Shown: in pieces, positions 1-8,605 of the stretch
Layout of the letters: each line of letters begins with the position of its first letter
Position numbering within the stretch: position 1 is the first letter of the stretch
Assembly: GCA_964360145.1 (NCBI GenBank)
Contig: CAYHWW010000041.1
Coordinates: forward strand, 1 to 20,962
DNA from: CAYHWW01 sp964360145
GTDB taxonomy: Bacteria; Bdellovibrionota; UBA1018; CAYHWW01
Direction: 5' to 3'
Length of the DNA stretch: 20,962 nt
Notes under the pieces: generated by a model
What the model saw: only the letters and a program-made list of their open reading frames with translations
Told to the model about the DNA's origin: nothing
Database searches by the model: none
Position numbers and translations under genes: made by a program

Positions 1-1
1 T

Positions 2-2224
2 CAGCGGTCGCTGCATATCATCATCGATAGAATGAGCCGCCCTGATGATCCCACCAAAGACCCTCGCCTCATGGATGCGCTGGAACAAGCCCTCTCCCGG
101 GGCAACGACCGCGTGGTGCTTGCCTTCCCTCCCGCCAAAGACGACGGTCAGTGGCTGTTGCATCGTTTTTCGTCGCGCTTCCGCTGCGATGATTGCGACT
201 TGGACTATCGCCAGCCGGAGCCCAACCTGCTCTCATTCAATTCCCCGCTAGGCGCCTGTCCCGGGTGCAACGGATTCGGTTACAATTTGGAGCTCTCGGA
301 AAAGCTCATCATCCCCGACCCCCGCAAGCACCTGCGGGGCGACGCCATCGCCCCCTTCTCCAAGCCTGCCTACGTTGATGCCCAAAAGGGCCTCATGAAG
401 CTCTGTGCGAAACACAAGATCAATACCGCCAAGCGCTATGACGATCTCACCACCGAGGAAAAAAAACTGATCTGGGATGACATCCGCGCCTTTTTCGAAG
501 AACTCAAAGGCTGGAAATACAAGATGCACGTGCGCATCTTCATCCGCCGTTACCAGGAAACCCGGCTTTGCACAGCGTGCGAAGGCGCCCGCCTCCGCCC
601 GGAGGCCCTGGCCGTGCGCGTGGGTGACATCAACCTCGCCCAGCTTTTGAAAATGTCCATCGAGAATGCCCGGGCCTGGGCCGCGCAACTCAAGCTCGAC
701 CGCATGCAAAAAGAAACCGCGGCCGATATTGTACGCCAGGTTCAAGGCCGCCTCGATTTCCTCGACAACGTGGGCGTGGGTTACCTCGCCCTTGACCGCC
801 TCGGCAAAACTCTCTCTGGCGGCGAATGCCAACGCATCATGCTCGCCAGCCAACTGGGCAACAAACTCTGTTCCACTCTCTATATTTTGGACGAGCCCAG
901 CATCGGCCTCCATGCATCGGACACCGAGCGCCTGGTGACGCTGCTGGAACAGCTTCGCGACCACGGCAACACCGTGGTGGTGGTGGAACATGACCTCGAC
1001 GTGGTGCGAGCCGCGGACTACGTCGTTGAACTGGGGCCTCTCGCCGGCCACAAAGGCGGTGAAGTCATCGCCCAGGGCACGCTGAAAGACATTCTCGCCT
1101 CAGGCCGCACCCTCACGGGGCGCTATCTCACCGGTGAAGCCCAAATCCCGCGCCGCGAGAAAACCCGGGGCCCCGCCAAAGACCACATCCGCATCACCGG
1201 CGCCAGCGAACACAATTTGAAAGAAGTGGATGCCTGGTTCCCCCTGAATCGACTGGTCTGCGTCACGGGCCTGTCAGGCTCCGGCAAAACGACGCTGGTG
1301 CACAAAACCCTCTTCAATGCCCTGCACCGCCTCTTTCACAAAGAGAACGTGGAAGTGGGGCGCTTCCAGCGCCTCTACGGTGCGGACCTCATCAACGACG
1401 TGGCCATGTTGGACCAAAAGCCCATCGGGCGCTCCTCTCGCAGCAATGCCGCCACTTACATGAAAATCTACGACGATGTGCGGAAGATCTACGCCAACCA
1501 GAGCCTCTCTTTGCGCCGAGGCTACACACCACAGTTCTTCTCCTTCAACGTGGACGGCGGCCGTTGCCCCATTTGCAAGGGGGAGGGTGAGGTCACCATC
1601 GACATGCACTTCATGGCGGAGTTGAAACTTCCCTGTGAGGAATGCGGGGGCAAGCGCTTCAAAAAAGACGTATTGGAAGTGGAGTTCAAGAAAAGGAACA
1701 TCTCCCAGCTCTTGAATACCACCATCGATGAGTGCATTGATCTCTTCCGTGAATACCCCGCGGTGAATGTGAAGCTGCAGATCCTGCGCTCCGTGGGCTT
1801 GGGCTACCTGGGTCTTGGCCAGAGCGGCACGTCGCTGTCCGGCGGAGAAAGCCAGCGCCTCAAAGTGGCCTCGGTCCTTGCCGACCGCAAAGCGAACAAC
1901 GTACTCTATATTTTCGACGAGCCCACCACGGGCCTCCATGTGGATGACGTGAAGCGCCTCATCCAAGTGCTGCACTCCCTGGTGGACAACGGCCACTCCG
2001 TCATCGTCATCGAGCACAACCTGGACCTCATCGCCCAGGCGGATCACATCGTGGACATCGGACCCGGAGGCGGCATCCATGGAGGCATGGTCGTGGCGAC
2101 GGGCACGCCAGAGCAGGTCATGGCGGAAAAAGCTTCATTGACGGGGCGTTTTCTGAAAAGACATTCTGAACAAAGTCAGCCCCACATCAAGAGCGCGAGC
2201 CCCACACTGGAACACCGCCTATGA
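2..2224 (+). CDS. uvrA: UvrA excinuclease ABC subunit A (5' end outside window)
   Basis: ATPase that scans DNA for bulky lesions with UvrB and loads UvrB in nucleotide excision repair. The frame is open to the left edge and the residues before the first ATG (position 32) read HIIIDR, a typical internal UvrA stretch, so the N-terminal ~200 residues with Walker A of the first ATPase are outside. Counting from that ATG: first zinc knuckle C52/C55 with CPGC further on; first signature LSGGE at 261-265 followed by a Walker B ILDEPS and H-loop VVEHD; second Walker A GLSGSGKTT at 413; second zinc module C512/C515 and C535/C538; second signature near 602; Walker B IFDEPT and final IEHN. The motif IGRSSRSNAATYMK and the second zinc module resemble the UvrA subgroup common in Bacteroidetes more than the enterobacterial form (from memory). 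The stop overlaps the next gene as ATGA. Confidence 0.96.
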   Translation, partial: QRSLHIIIDRMSRPDDPTKDPRLMDALEQALSRGNDRVVLAFPPAKDDGQWLLHRFSSRFRCDDCDLDYRQPEPNLLSFNSPLGACPGCNGFGYNLELSEKLIIPDPRKHLRGDAIAPFSKPAYVDAQKGLMKLCAKHKINTAKRYDDLTTEEKKLIWDDIRAFFEELKGWKYKMHVRIFIRRYQETRLCTACEGARLRPEALAVRVGDINLAQLLKMSIENARAWAAQLKLDRMQKETAADIVRQVQGRLDFLDNVGVGYLALDRLGKTLSGGECQRIMLASQLGNKLCSTLYILDEPSIGLHASDTERLVTLLEQLRDHGNTVVVVEHDLDVVRAADYVVELGPLAGHKGGEVIAQGTLKDILASGRTLTGRYLTGEAQIPRREKTRGPAKDHIRITGASEHNLKEVDAWFPLNRLVCVTGLSGSGKTTLVHKTLFNALHRLFHKENVEVGRFQRLYGADLINDVAMLDQKPIGRSSRSNAATYMKIYDDVRKIYANQSLSLRRGYTPQFFSFNVDGGRCPICKGEGEVTIDMHFMAELKLPCEECGGKRFKKDVLEVEFKKRNISQLLNTTIDECIDLFREYPAVNVKLQILRSVGLGYLGLGQSGTSLSGGESQRLKVASVLADRKANNVLYIFDEPTTGLHVDDVKRLIQVLHSLVDNGHSVIVIEHNLDLIAQADHIVDIGPGGGIHGGMVVATGTPEQVMAEKASLTGRFLKRHSEQSQPHIKSASPTLEHRL

Positions 2225-2457
2225 AGAAAACATCCCTCTTCCCTGCCCTGCTCTTTCTTGTCGGCGTCTTGGTCGGCGGCACCGCGGTTTTCTTTTTTTT
2301 AAGGCCCGGGACGCAGGCCACCCAGACCTCCGAGCCCGTGCCGGAAGCGGAGCTCAGCGACGAGCCCATGCCCTCGGGTGACTTGGAAGAGACCGAGGAA
2401 ATCCCCGTTGGCGGTGGGGCCACGGCGCGCCCAGAGCATGAGATAGATTCAGAGTAG
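2221..2457 (+). CDS. small single-helix membrane protein, unknown function
   Basis: Unrecognised 78-residue protein. Residues 1-5 are basic (MKKTS), residues 6-27 form a continuous hydrophobic helix (LFPALLFLVGVLVGGTAVFFFL), and the remainder is strongly acidic and Pro/Glu-rich (many E and D, ending DSE). This is the layout of a bitopic inner-membrane protein with an acidic tail, probably periplasmic. The helix has no convincing signal-peptidase site. The ATG overlaps the uvrA stop codon (ATGA), so translation is probably coupled to uvrA, and no separate ribosome site is obvious. The gene ends only 6 bp before the end of the convergent chaperone gene. The ATGA junction and coherent membrane topology argue it is real, but its small size leaves doubt. 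Confidence 0.6.
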   Translation: MKKTSLFPALLFLVGVLVGGTAVFFFLRPGTQATQTSEPVPEAELSDEPMPSGDLEETEEIPVGGGATARPEHEIDSE

Positions 2458-2463
2458 GCTCGC

Positions 2464-3540
2464 TCAGATCTCCTCAGGCCCAGCGGCGGCGGGCGCTCCC
2501 CGCGGAGCATCGTCTTCATCCGCCGCAGTAGGTTCTTTCGCGATCTCTTCGTTGATGCTCACCCGAGTGCGGGCCATGACGCCCTTGTTCCAGTCCTCAA
2601 GGAAGACACGCTCTTTGCGGGCTTGCACCTGGCCCATGAGCTTGTCTCGGCTCTTGGGGTACTCAGAGGCGTCGGCCTTGTGGGCTTTCAAACCCCAGGC
2701 CACCACAAAGAAACCGTTGCTCTCATAGACCTTGGGTTCTTTAGCAAGGGCGCTGCCCTCTTTGAAGGCATCCGCTTTGAGCCCAGGCACGTTGCCCACT
2801 CCGGGCACGTACTGGGCCGTGGCGGAGAACTTCTCCGCGGTGTGGGCTTCGAGTTTTTTGGATTTCAGGAAGGTCTTCAACGCGGCGCCCCCGACCTTAG
2901 CTTTTGCCGCCACTTCATCCGCCAATTTTTTGGCGTCCGTGGGAACAGACACCAATACATACTCGAATTGACGCTGATCAGCATTGTCTTGGAACTCACG
3001 CTGAAGCTCCGCCTCGCTCACCATCATGCGGGAGCGAAGAAACCCGTTCATGCGCTGCAGCACAATGTCATCTCGCAGGGTTGCCTCGAAACGGCCGGGG
3101 GTATGACCATTGGCTTGGAGGAGCTGCTCATAGGTGGCCTTGTCGAATTTGCCGTCCTTTTTGAAGTAGGGCATCTCTTTAATGCGAAGTGCTACCTCTT
3201 CGTCGGAAACCGTGAACCCCTGGCGACGGGCCTCGAGAGTGGTGGCCTTTTGACGCACGAGGTCATCAAGTACCGCTTTGCGCAGACCGAGGCGCGCAAG
3301 AAGCGCGGGGTCCGCCTTGCCCTTCATAAGGCCTTCGTAGAACTGCATACGCTGCTGATAGCCACGGCTGAACTCGGCCAAAGTGATGGCCTCGCCCCCC
3401 ACGACGGCGGCGGAGCCCCCGGCGGACATGCCCCCGGTCTTTGGCGAGTAGACACCAAAGAAGATGAATACGAAGGCGATGAAGCCAATAACGAGCGTGA
3501 CTACCGCCGGACCAAACTTGCTGCGCATTAAATTGAACAT
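2464..3540 (-). CDS. SurA/PpiD N-terminal-type membrane-anchored chaperone without parvulin domain
   Basis: Periplasmic folding factor of the SurA_N/PpiD type. Residues ~12-32 (VVTLVIGFIAFVFIFFGVYS) form an N-terminal membrane anchor, followed by the family pattern: a short strand with VGGEAITLAEF, then a helical chaperone lobe (~60-190) with a YFKKDGKFDKATYEQLL segment typical of PpiD. The C-terminal third (YESNGFFVVAWG, then a long amphipathic helix) resembles the last part of PpiD. At 358 residues the protein is far shorter than PpiD (about 620), and I see no parvulin proline-isomerase domain between the lobes. It may therefore be a chaperone without isomerase activity, or a divergent parvulin remnant occupies ~205-280. 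A clear GAGGAG ribosome site precedes the ATG. It is divergent from mreC with only 40 bp between, which suggests linked expression with the wall operon. Confidence 0.8.
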   Translation of the reverse strand: MFNLMRSKFGPAVVTLVIGFIAFVFIFFGVYSPKTGGMSAGGSAAVVGGEAITLAEFSRGYQQRMQFYEGLMKGKADPALLARLGLRKAVLDDLVRQKATTLEARRQGFTVSDEEVALRIKEMPYFKKDGKFDKATYEQLLQANGHTPGRFEATLRDDIVLQRMNGFLRSRMMVSEAELQREFQDNADQRQFEYVLVSVPTDAKKLADEVAAKAKVGGAALKTFLKSKKLEAHTAEKFSATAQYVPGVGNVPGLKADAFKEGSALAKEPKVYESNGFFVVAWGLKAHKADASEYPKSRDKLMGQVQARKERVFLEDWNKGVMARTRVSINEEIAKEPTAADEDDAPRGAPAAAGPEEI

Positions 3541-3580
3541 TGTGCGCTCCTCATTCCCTACAAAGTTCTGATATCATTTC
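3541..3580. promoter_or_regulatory. compact 40 bp divergent spacer between chaperone gene and mreC
   Basis: All signals for both directions must lie here or inside the flanking genes. On the minus strand GAGGAG (complement of 3547-3552) is the ribosome site of the chaperone gene. On the plus strand TATCAT at 3572-3577 could be a -10 box; transcription would then start around 3584, between the two possible mreC start codons at 3581 and 3587. No good -35 is visible. Confidence 0.35.
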
Positions 3581-4444
3581 ATGCAAATGGTGAAACTTCT
3601 TCGAGAATACCGCTTTTACACCACACTTGCGCTTCTCATACTTATACCGATCCTCAGCCTCAACACAAGTAACAAAGCCCCTGAGGACTTCAACGTCATG
3701 GATCGGGCCGTGGTCTTTGTCACGAGCCCCATGCAAAATCTCATTACCTACAGCATCGATCGCGTGGCCCACTTCCTCCAGAATTACATTTTCCTCCAGT
3801 CCACCCGCCAGGATTACGCCCTCATCGTTGAGGAAAACCGCAAACTCCTCTCCACTATCCACAATCAAAAAGAAATTGAAGTGGAGAATCTGCGGCTTCG
3901 GGCCCTGTTGCAATTCCAGGCCACCATCGAGGACAAAAAACTCACCGCCCAGGTCACCGCCAAAGACGTCACCACGGAGTTTCGCTCCATCCGTTTGAAC
4001 AAGGGCACCGCCCAGGGCATTGAGCGCGGCATGCCCGTGGTCACCCACGAGGGCATCGTGGGCCGCGTGCTGCGCACCACCACGAATTATTCCGACGTCA
4101 TCACCATCCTGGACGGCCTGTCCTCCATCGATGCCATCGTGCAGCGTTCCCGGGCCCGGGGCATCCTGGAAGGCCAGACGGAAAACACCTGTCTGTTGAA
4201 ATACGCGTTGCGCACCGATGACATCGAGGTGGGAGACATCATCATCAGCTCCGGCCTGGACGGTGTGTACCCCAAGGGCCTCATGCTGGGTCGCGTCTCC
4301 AAGGTGAATAAAAAATCCTATGGTATTTCCCAGGACGTGGAAGTGCGCCCCAGCGTGGACTTCACGCGACTTGAGGAAGTCCTCGTGATTTTGAAGAAGG
4401 ACCAAAGCATCGAAGGCAAAGTGGCCGAGGGAAAGGCGCCTTGA
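3581..4444 (+). CDS. mreC: rod shape-determining protein MreC
   Basis: MreC links the MreB/MreD/RodZ inner-membrane complex to PBP2 and activates lateral peptidoglycan synthesis. The 287-residue product has an N-terminal membrane helix at ~14-27 (YTTLALLILIPILSL), a helical coiled-coil stretch (~75-110, with QDYALIVEENRKLLSTI), then the two beta-barrel halves of the MreC core, with family patterns such as NKGTAQGIERGMPV, GIVGRVL, SDVITILD and DIIISSGLDGVYPKGLMLG. Length is normal for the family. Two in-frame starts are possible, 3581 and 3587; neither has a ribosome site, and a candidate -10 at 3572-3577 would favour 3587. It is the first gene of mreC-mreD-mrdA-rodA-lipoprotein; mreB is not in this window. 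Confidence 0.96.
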   Translation: MQMVKLLREYRFYTTLALLILIPILSLNTSNKAPEDFNVMDRAVVFVTSPMQNLITYSIDRVAHFLQNYIFLQSTRQDYALIVEENRKLLSTIHNQKEIEVENLRLRALLQFQATIEDKKLTAQVTAKDVTTEFRSIRLNKGTAQGIERGMPVVTHEGIVGRVLRTTTNYSDVITILDGLSSIDAIVQRSRARGILEGQTENTCLLKYALRTDDIEVGDIIISSGLDGVYPKGLMLGRVSKVNKKSYGISQDVEVRPSVDFTRLEEVLVILKKDQSIEGKVAEGKAP

Positions 4445-4449
4445 GCTAG

Positions 4450-5001
4450 ATGCAAAAGAACATCCTGCGGCAGCTCAACTTCCTCATTTACCTCGCCCTC
4501 ATGCTGGTGGCGGTGACGCTGCAGTCCACCATCTTCAAGTATTTCCCCCTCAACTACTTCCAGCCCGACGTGCTGTTGGTGCTGACGGTGTACTTCGGCT
4601 TCAAGAGGGACAATATCGAAGGGGGCCTTTTCGTCATCTTGGCCTCACTCATCCTCGAGGCCCACTCCGGCACCGGCCGCTTCTTTTTTCTCATGGCCTA
4701 CACCTACTGCTTCGTCATCGCGAAAGTGATCAGCATGGTGCTGGTGGTGCCCAACCGGGTGACGGTGATCCTCATCACCATCGCCCTCTCCGTATTCTGG
4801 AAGCTCTGCATGCTTTTCCTCCTCGGACTCGCCGGCCGGGCGGGCAACGGGGTCCTGCACTTCCTCATCTATTTGTTCCCCAGTACGCTGACCCAGGCAG
4901 TGACCGCCGCGTTTTGCCTCCACTGGTTCAATGTCATTGATCTCCGCACCTACAAAGACGAGCATTCCGAAGACGAGTACGACATCAACAGGGAATTTTA
5001 A
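4450..5001 (+). CDS. mreD: rod shape-determining membrane protein MreD
   Basis: Integral membrane partner of MreC in the elongasome. The 183-residue product is very hydrophobic with about five membrane helices: residues ~11-27 (IYLALMLVAVTLQSTIF), ~38-50, ~58-70, ~78-105 and ~112-160. The YFPLNYFQPDVLLVLTVYFGF stretch and the following GGLFVILASLILEAHSG fit the MreD pattern, in which an Asp after a Pro in the second helix region and a glycine-rich third helix are usual. The last ~20 residues are charged and cytosolic. The gene starts 5 bp after the mreC stop and ends 6 bp before mrdA, so it is co-transcribed. Identification rests on hydrophobicity, size and its fixed position between mreC and mrdA, all of which agree. 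Confidence 0.93.
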   Translation: MQKNILRQLNFLIYLALMLVAVTLQSTIFKYFPLNYFQPDVLLVLTVYFGFKRDNIEGGLFVILASLILEAHSGTGRFFFLMAYTYCFVIAKVISMVLVVPNRVTVILITIALSVFWKLCMLFLLGLAGRAGNGVLHFLIYLFPSTLTQAVTAAFCLHWFNVIDLRTYKDEHSEDEYDINREF

Positions 5002-5007
5002 GAGCAC

Positions 5008-7056
5008 ATGTCCTTCCTAGGCCAAGACGAACAGATCCGGGAATTCCAGTTCAGGTTTCGCTACCTGTACATTGGGCTCTTCATGGCCTTCGGCGCCCTT
5101 GTCTCCCGGCTCTGGTACCTGCAGGTCATCAACGGCGAACGCTACCGGCAGTATGCGGAAACCAACCGCATCAAACCGCTGAAGATCGCAAGCCCCCGGG
5201 GCATGATCTTCGACCGCAACAAGAAGCTGCTGCTGGACAACCGCCCGGCCTTCGATTTGGAAATCACGCCCCAGTACCTCTACGCCGACAAGGAGTGGGA
5301 GAAGGTGGTGGCGACCGTGGCCAAAATGGTGCACATGCCCGTCTCCGAGATCACCGCCATCCTGAAGAAGGAGAAGGGCGCCGCCTTCCGCCCCATCAAG
5401 GTGAAGCAGGATCTCTCCCACGAGGAGGTAGCCGTCATTGAGGCCCACAAACTCGAGCTCCCCGGAGCGGCCATCCAGGTGGAAATCCGCCGCACGAACA
5501 TCTATGGCGGCTTGGCCGCGCACTTGATGGGCTACATCAGCGAAGTGCAGCAGACCGATCTCTCGAAGATCAATAAAGCGGGCTTCGCTCCTTATAAAAT
5601 GGGGGACTCCACGGGCAAGTCAGGGTTGGAGGCCCGTTGGGAAACCACGGTGCGGGGCATCGATGGCGAAGACTACATCGAAGTCGACGCCCTGGGCCTT
5701 CGCAAAACCGTCACCGGGGGACAGGGCCTTGTTTCTGGCCTGCAGAAGAAACCCGCAGTGCCCGGTAAAAACCTCATCCTCACCATCGACCAAGACCTTC
5801 AAGTGGCGGCGGCGAAGGCCTTCGGCAGCGACAAAGTGGGCGCCGTGGTGGCGGTGAGCCCCAAAACCGGCGAAGTGCTAGCCGCCGTGAGCCAGCCCTC
5901 CTTCGATCCCACGGTATTCTCCCGCGGCATCAGCACCGAAATCTGGAACAAGCTCATCGCCGATGAAAACCACCCCCTGCGGGACAAAACCATCCAAGAT
6001 CACTATTCGCCGGGGTCCACCTTCAAGCCCATCACCGCCATCGCGGGGCTGGAGGAAAAGGTCATTGATGAAAATACCACTTTCAACTGCACCGGCTCCC
6101 TGCGCCTCGGCAACCGCACTTACCACTGCCACAAAAAACATGGCCACGGCACCATGAACGTGGTGCAGGCCCTGGAGCAGAGCTGCGACGTGTTTTTCTA
6201 CCGCCTCGCCCAAAAGCTCGGCGTGGACACCATCGCCAAGTACGCCAACCTCCTGGGCCTGGGCAAAAAAACCGGCATCAACCTCGCCCACGAAGAGCCG
6301 GGCCTCATCCCCACGGAGGCGTGGAAGAAAAAACGTTTCGGCGTGGAATGGATCGCCGGCGAAACCCTCTCCTGCGCCATCGGCCAAAGCTTCATGCTAT
6401 CCACCGTGCTCCAGCTCGCCAATGCCTACGCCGCCATCGGCAACGGTGGCGACATTTGGCGGCCCTACGTCGTGAAATACATCGAAAGCCCCGACGGCCG
6501 TATTTTGAAGGAGTTCAAACCTGAGCTCGTGTCCAAGGCAAGCATCAGCAAGTCCACGCTGGATCTCGTGAGAAGGGGCCTCTTCCAGGTCGTTAACAGC
6601 CCGCGGGGCACGGCCTACTCCCATCGGCTCGTGGGCATGGACGTCGCGGGCAAGACAGGAACGTCCCAGGTTTTCAAACTCTCGCCGGACAAGATCTTCA
6701 CCGAATGCACCAAGATGGAATACAAGTTCCGCCACCACGGCCTCTTCGTGGCCTTCGCCCCGGCGGATGATCCGGTCATTGCGGTGGCCGCCATCGGGGA
6801 GCACGCCTGCCACGGCTCCAGCGGCGCCTCCCCCATCGTGTTCGCCGTCATTAAGCAATATCTTGAGAAGTACTACCCCGATCGCTTCGGGCCGGAAGCC
6901 ATCAAGGCCCGTATCAAGAAGGGGGGCATCGCCACCACCCTGCCCACCTCCACCCGCGCCGAAGATGAAGACGTGGCTTTGGGTGACGTGGTGGACCAGC
7001 CCCGCGCACGCACCGAGGATCTTTTGCCAAAGCCTGAAAAGGGCGAGACGGAGTAA
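5008..7056 (+). CDS. mrdA: penicillin-binding protein 2 (MrdA), elongasome transpeptidase
   Basis: Class B penicillin-binding protein that cross-links new peptidoglycan during elongation, working with the glycosyltransferase RodA. The 682-residue product has a short cytosolic N-terminus, a membrane helix at ~20-36 (LYIGLFMAFGALVSRLW), the pedestal domain with the family motif RGMIFDRN (64-71), and a C-terminal transpeptidase domain. Active-site motifs are S337-T-F-K340 (in SPGSTFKP), S392-C-D394 (the SxD form usual in PBP2) and K549-T-G551 (in GKTGTSQV). The tail after ~640 is low-complexity and charged and adds ~40 residues beyond the usual end. The start follows mreD by 6 bp and the stop lies 2 bp before rodA, so expression is strongly coupled. 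Confidence 0.97.
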   Translation: MSFLGQDEQIREFQFRFRYLYIGLFMAFGALVSRLWYLQVINGERYRQYAETNRIKPLKIASPRGMIFDRNKKLLLDNRPAFDLEITPQYLYADKEWEKVVATVAKMVHMPVSEITAILKKEKGAAFRPIKVKQDLSHEEVAVIEAHKLELPGAAIQVEIRRTNIYGGLAAHLMGYISEVQQTDLSKINKAGFAPYKMGDSTGKSGLEARWETTVRGIDGEDYIEVDALGLRKTVTGGQGLVSGLQKKPAVPGKNLILTIDQDLQVAAAKAFGSDKVGAVVAVSPKTGEVLAAVSQPSFDPTVFSRGISTEIWNKLIADENHPLRDKTIQDHYSPGSTFKPITAIAGLEEKVIDENTTFNCTGSLRLGNRTYHCHKKHGHGTMNVVQALEQSCDVFFYRLAQKLGVDTIAKYANLLGLGKKTGINLAHEEPGLIPTEAWKKKRFGVEWIAGETLSCAIGQSFMLSTVLQLANAYAAIGNGGDIWRPYVVKYIESPDGRILKEFKPELVSKASISKSTLDLVRRGLFQVVNSPRGTAYSHRLVGMDVAGKTGTSQVFKLSPDKIFTECTKMEYKFRHHGLFVAFAPADDPVIAVAAIGEHACHGSSGASPIVFAVIKQYLEKYYPDRFGPEAIKARIKKGGIATTLPTSTRAEDEDVALGDVVDQPRARTEDLLPKPEKGETE

Positions 7057-7058
7057 CC

Positions 7059-8159
7059 ATGAATGAAGAACAGTTTAGGCGTTTTGACTGGTCATTGATC
7101 ATCTTCACCGTGCTCATCCTGGGCGTCGGCGTCGCGAATCTCTATGCCGCCACTTTCAACGAAACCGTGGGCCGGGGCCTCAGCTACTACAAAGCCCAGC
7201 TGATTTGGTTTGCCATTGGCTCGCTGCTGGGTGGGCTGCTGCTCATCCCCCACTACAAAACCCTTTCCCGCTTTGCCTATCCCATCTACTTCTTGAATCT
7301 CCTGCTTCTGGTGCTGGTGCTCATCGCCGGGAAATCCTCCCTGGGCGGTCGCCGCTGGATCGGCCTCGGCCCCGTGCGCTTCCAGCCTTCGGAATTCATG
7401 AAGATCAGCACGGTGCTAGCGCTGGCCAAGTTTTTCGAGACGGACACGGTGCACGGCGGCTACCGGCTCAGGGACATGTGGCTCCCCATCTCATTGGTGC
7501 TGGTACCCGCGGCTCTCATCATTCTCCAGCCTGACCTGGGTACTGCCATGGTGCTGGTCTTCGTCTTCACGTCACTCATGCTGTTTATGAAAATCGAACG
7601 ACGCACTATGTTAATTTTTATGACCATCGCTGCCATCGCGGTGCCTGTGGTCTACAACTACGGCCTCAAACCCTATCAGAGGCAGCGCATCATTTCTTTC
7701 ATCAACCCCGGCGCGGACCCCAAGGGTTCCGGCTACAACTCCATCCAGTCCATGATCGCCATCGGTAGCGGCCAGTTTCTGGGCAAAGGCTTCAAGAAAG
7801 GCACCCAATCCCAGCTCAACTTCCTGCCGGAGCACCACACCGACTTTATTTTCTCGGTGTTCAGCGAAGAGCATGGGTTTCTGGGGGTCATGGTGCTGCT
7901 GGCCCTCTACCTTGGCTTCCTCACCACGGGCCTCAATATTGCGTATTTAAGTCACGACAAATTTGGTACAATTTTAGCGTTAGGGCTTCTGCTGATCTTT
8001 TTTTGGCACATGTTCATCAACATCGGGATGGTGTGCGGGATCCTGCCAGTGGTGGGGGTGCCGCTGCCCTTCGTAAGCTACGGGGGCTCGTCGCTCATCA
8101 GTGCCTGCATCGCCATCGGGATTTTAACGAACATCAGCAACAAGCGCATGATGTTCTGA
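7059..8159 (+). CDS. rodA: peptidoglycan glycosyltransferase RodA (SEDS family)
   Basis: Polytopic SEDS glycosyltransferase that polymerises lipid II for lateral-wall growth, in complex with the PBP2 encoded just upstream. The 366-residue product has about ten membrane helices and the expected SEDS motifs in order: GGRRWIGLGPVRFQPSEFMK (~96-115), QPDLGTA (~153), NFLPEHHTDFIFSVFSEEHG with the essential Asp at residue 262 (the position reported for E. coli RodA), and GVPLPFVSYGGSS near the C-terminus. Length is typical for RodA (about 370). The ATG follows the mrdA stop by 2 bp, with GGAG overlapping the end of mrdA as ribosome site. A lipoprotein gene follows after 12 bp in the same operon. 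Confidence 0.97.
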   Translation: MNEEQFRRFDWSLIIFTVLILGVGVANLYAATFNETVGRGLSYYKAQLIWFAIGSLLGGLLLIPHYKTLSRFAYPIYFLNLLLLVLVLIAGKSSLGGRRWIGLGPVRFQPSEFMKISTVLALAKFFETDTVHGGYRLRDMWLPISLVLVPAALIILQPDLGTAMVLVFVFTSLMLFMKIERRTMLIFMTIAAIAVPVVYNYGLKPYQRQRIISFINPGADPKGSGYNSIQSMIAIGSGQFLGKGFKKGTQSQLNFLPEHHTDFIFSVFSEEHGFLGVMVLLALYLGFLTTGLNIAYLSHDKFGTILALGLLLIFFWHMFINIGMVCGILPVVGVPLPFVSYGGSSLISACIAIGILTNISNKRMMF

Positions 8160-8171
8160 GAGGGAGACTCC

Positions 8172-8534
8172 ATGAAACAAATCAAAACCATCGCCAAGAT
8201 CATCGCCATGGGCGGCCTCACCGTAGCCCTGCTCTCAGTGGGCGGCTGTAAACAACAACAGCAGATGGCCCAACAGGTTGAGCAGATGAGCGGCCAGATG
8301 ACCGACTCCCAGAAGCGCCTCTCCGCGCTGGACTCCGAAGTGAAGAAAGCCAACTTCGAGATCCAGCAGATGAAGGCCCTGGTCACCAAATTGGGCAACG
8401 TGGTTGTCGACCTCCAAAGGGTTGAGGAAGACCGCGCCAAGGCCGCGGAAGCCGCCAAAGCCGCGGCCGCTGCCCACGCACCCAAGGGCAAGAAGCCCGC
8501 GGCGAAGCACGGCCCCGGGCCGAAGCATCACTGA
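8172..8534 (+). CDS. coiled-coil lipoprotein at the end of the mre/rod operon
   Basis: Unnamed 120-residue lipoprotein. Residues 1-25 form a lipoprotein signal peptide (basic KQIKTIAK, hydrophobic core, lipobox VGGC) with the lipidated Cys at 26. Residues ~27-80 are a charged heptad-like helix rich in Gln, Met, Lys and Glu (QMAQQVEQMSGQMTD and on), resembling Lpp/SlyB-type trimeric coils in layout. The C-terminal 35 residues are Ala/Lys/Pro-rich (AAEAAKAAAAAH, KGKKPAAKHG), ending in KHH. There is no terminal Tyr-Arg-Lys as in enterobacterial Lpp, so covalent peptidoglycan attachment by the same rule is not supported; the basic tail could still bind anionic wall polymers. The ribosome site AGGGAG lies just before the ATG, 12 bp after rodA. 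It has no assigned function in rod-shape operons I know. Confidence 0.85.
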   Translation: MKQIKTIAKIIAMGGLTVALLSVGGCKQQQQMAQQVEQMSGQMTDSQKRLSALDSEVKKANFEIQQMKALVTKLGNVVVDLQRVEEDRAKAAEAAKAAAAAHAPKGKKPAAKHGPGPKHH

Positions 8535-8605
8535 GCGAGAGATCTCTGTGGTAGCCGAGTAAGTTTATGCCATCGGGATCAGGGGTTTGTACGCCGGGGC
8601 CTGAG

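Noticed and set aside
2623..3531. Long plus-strand open frame opposite the chaperone gene
   Set aside because: It is a mirror frame of a GC-rich gene with recognisable SurA/PpiD features on the other strand, and its own sequence is His/Gly/Leu-rich without family character.
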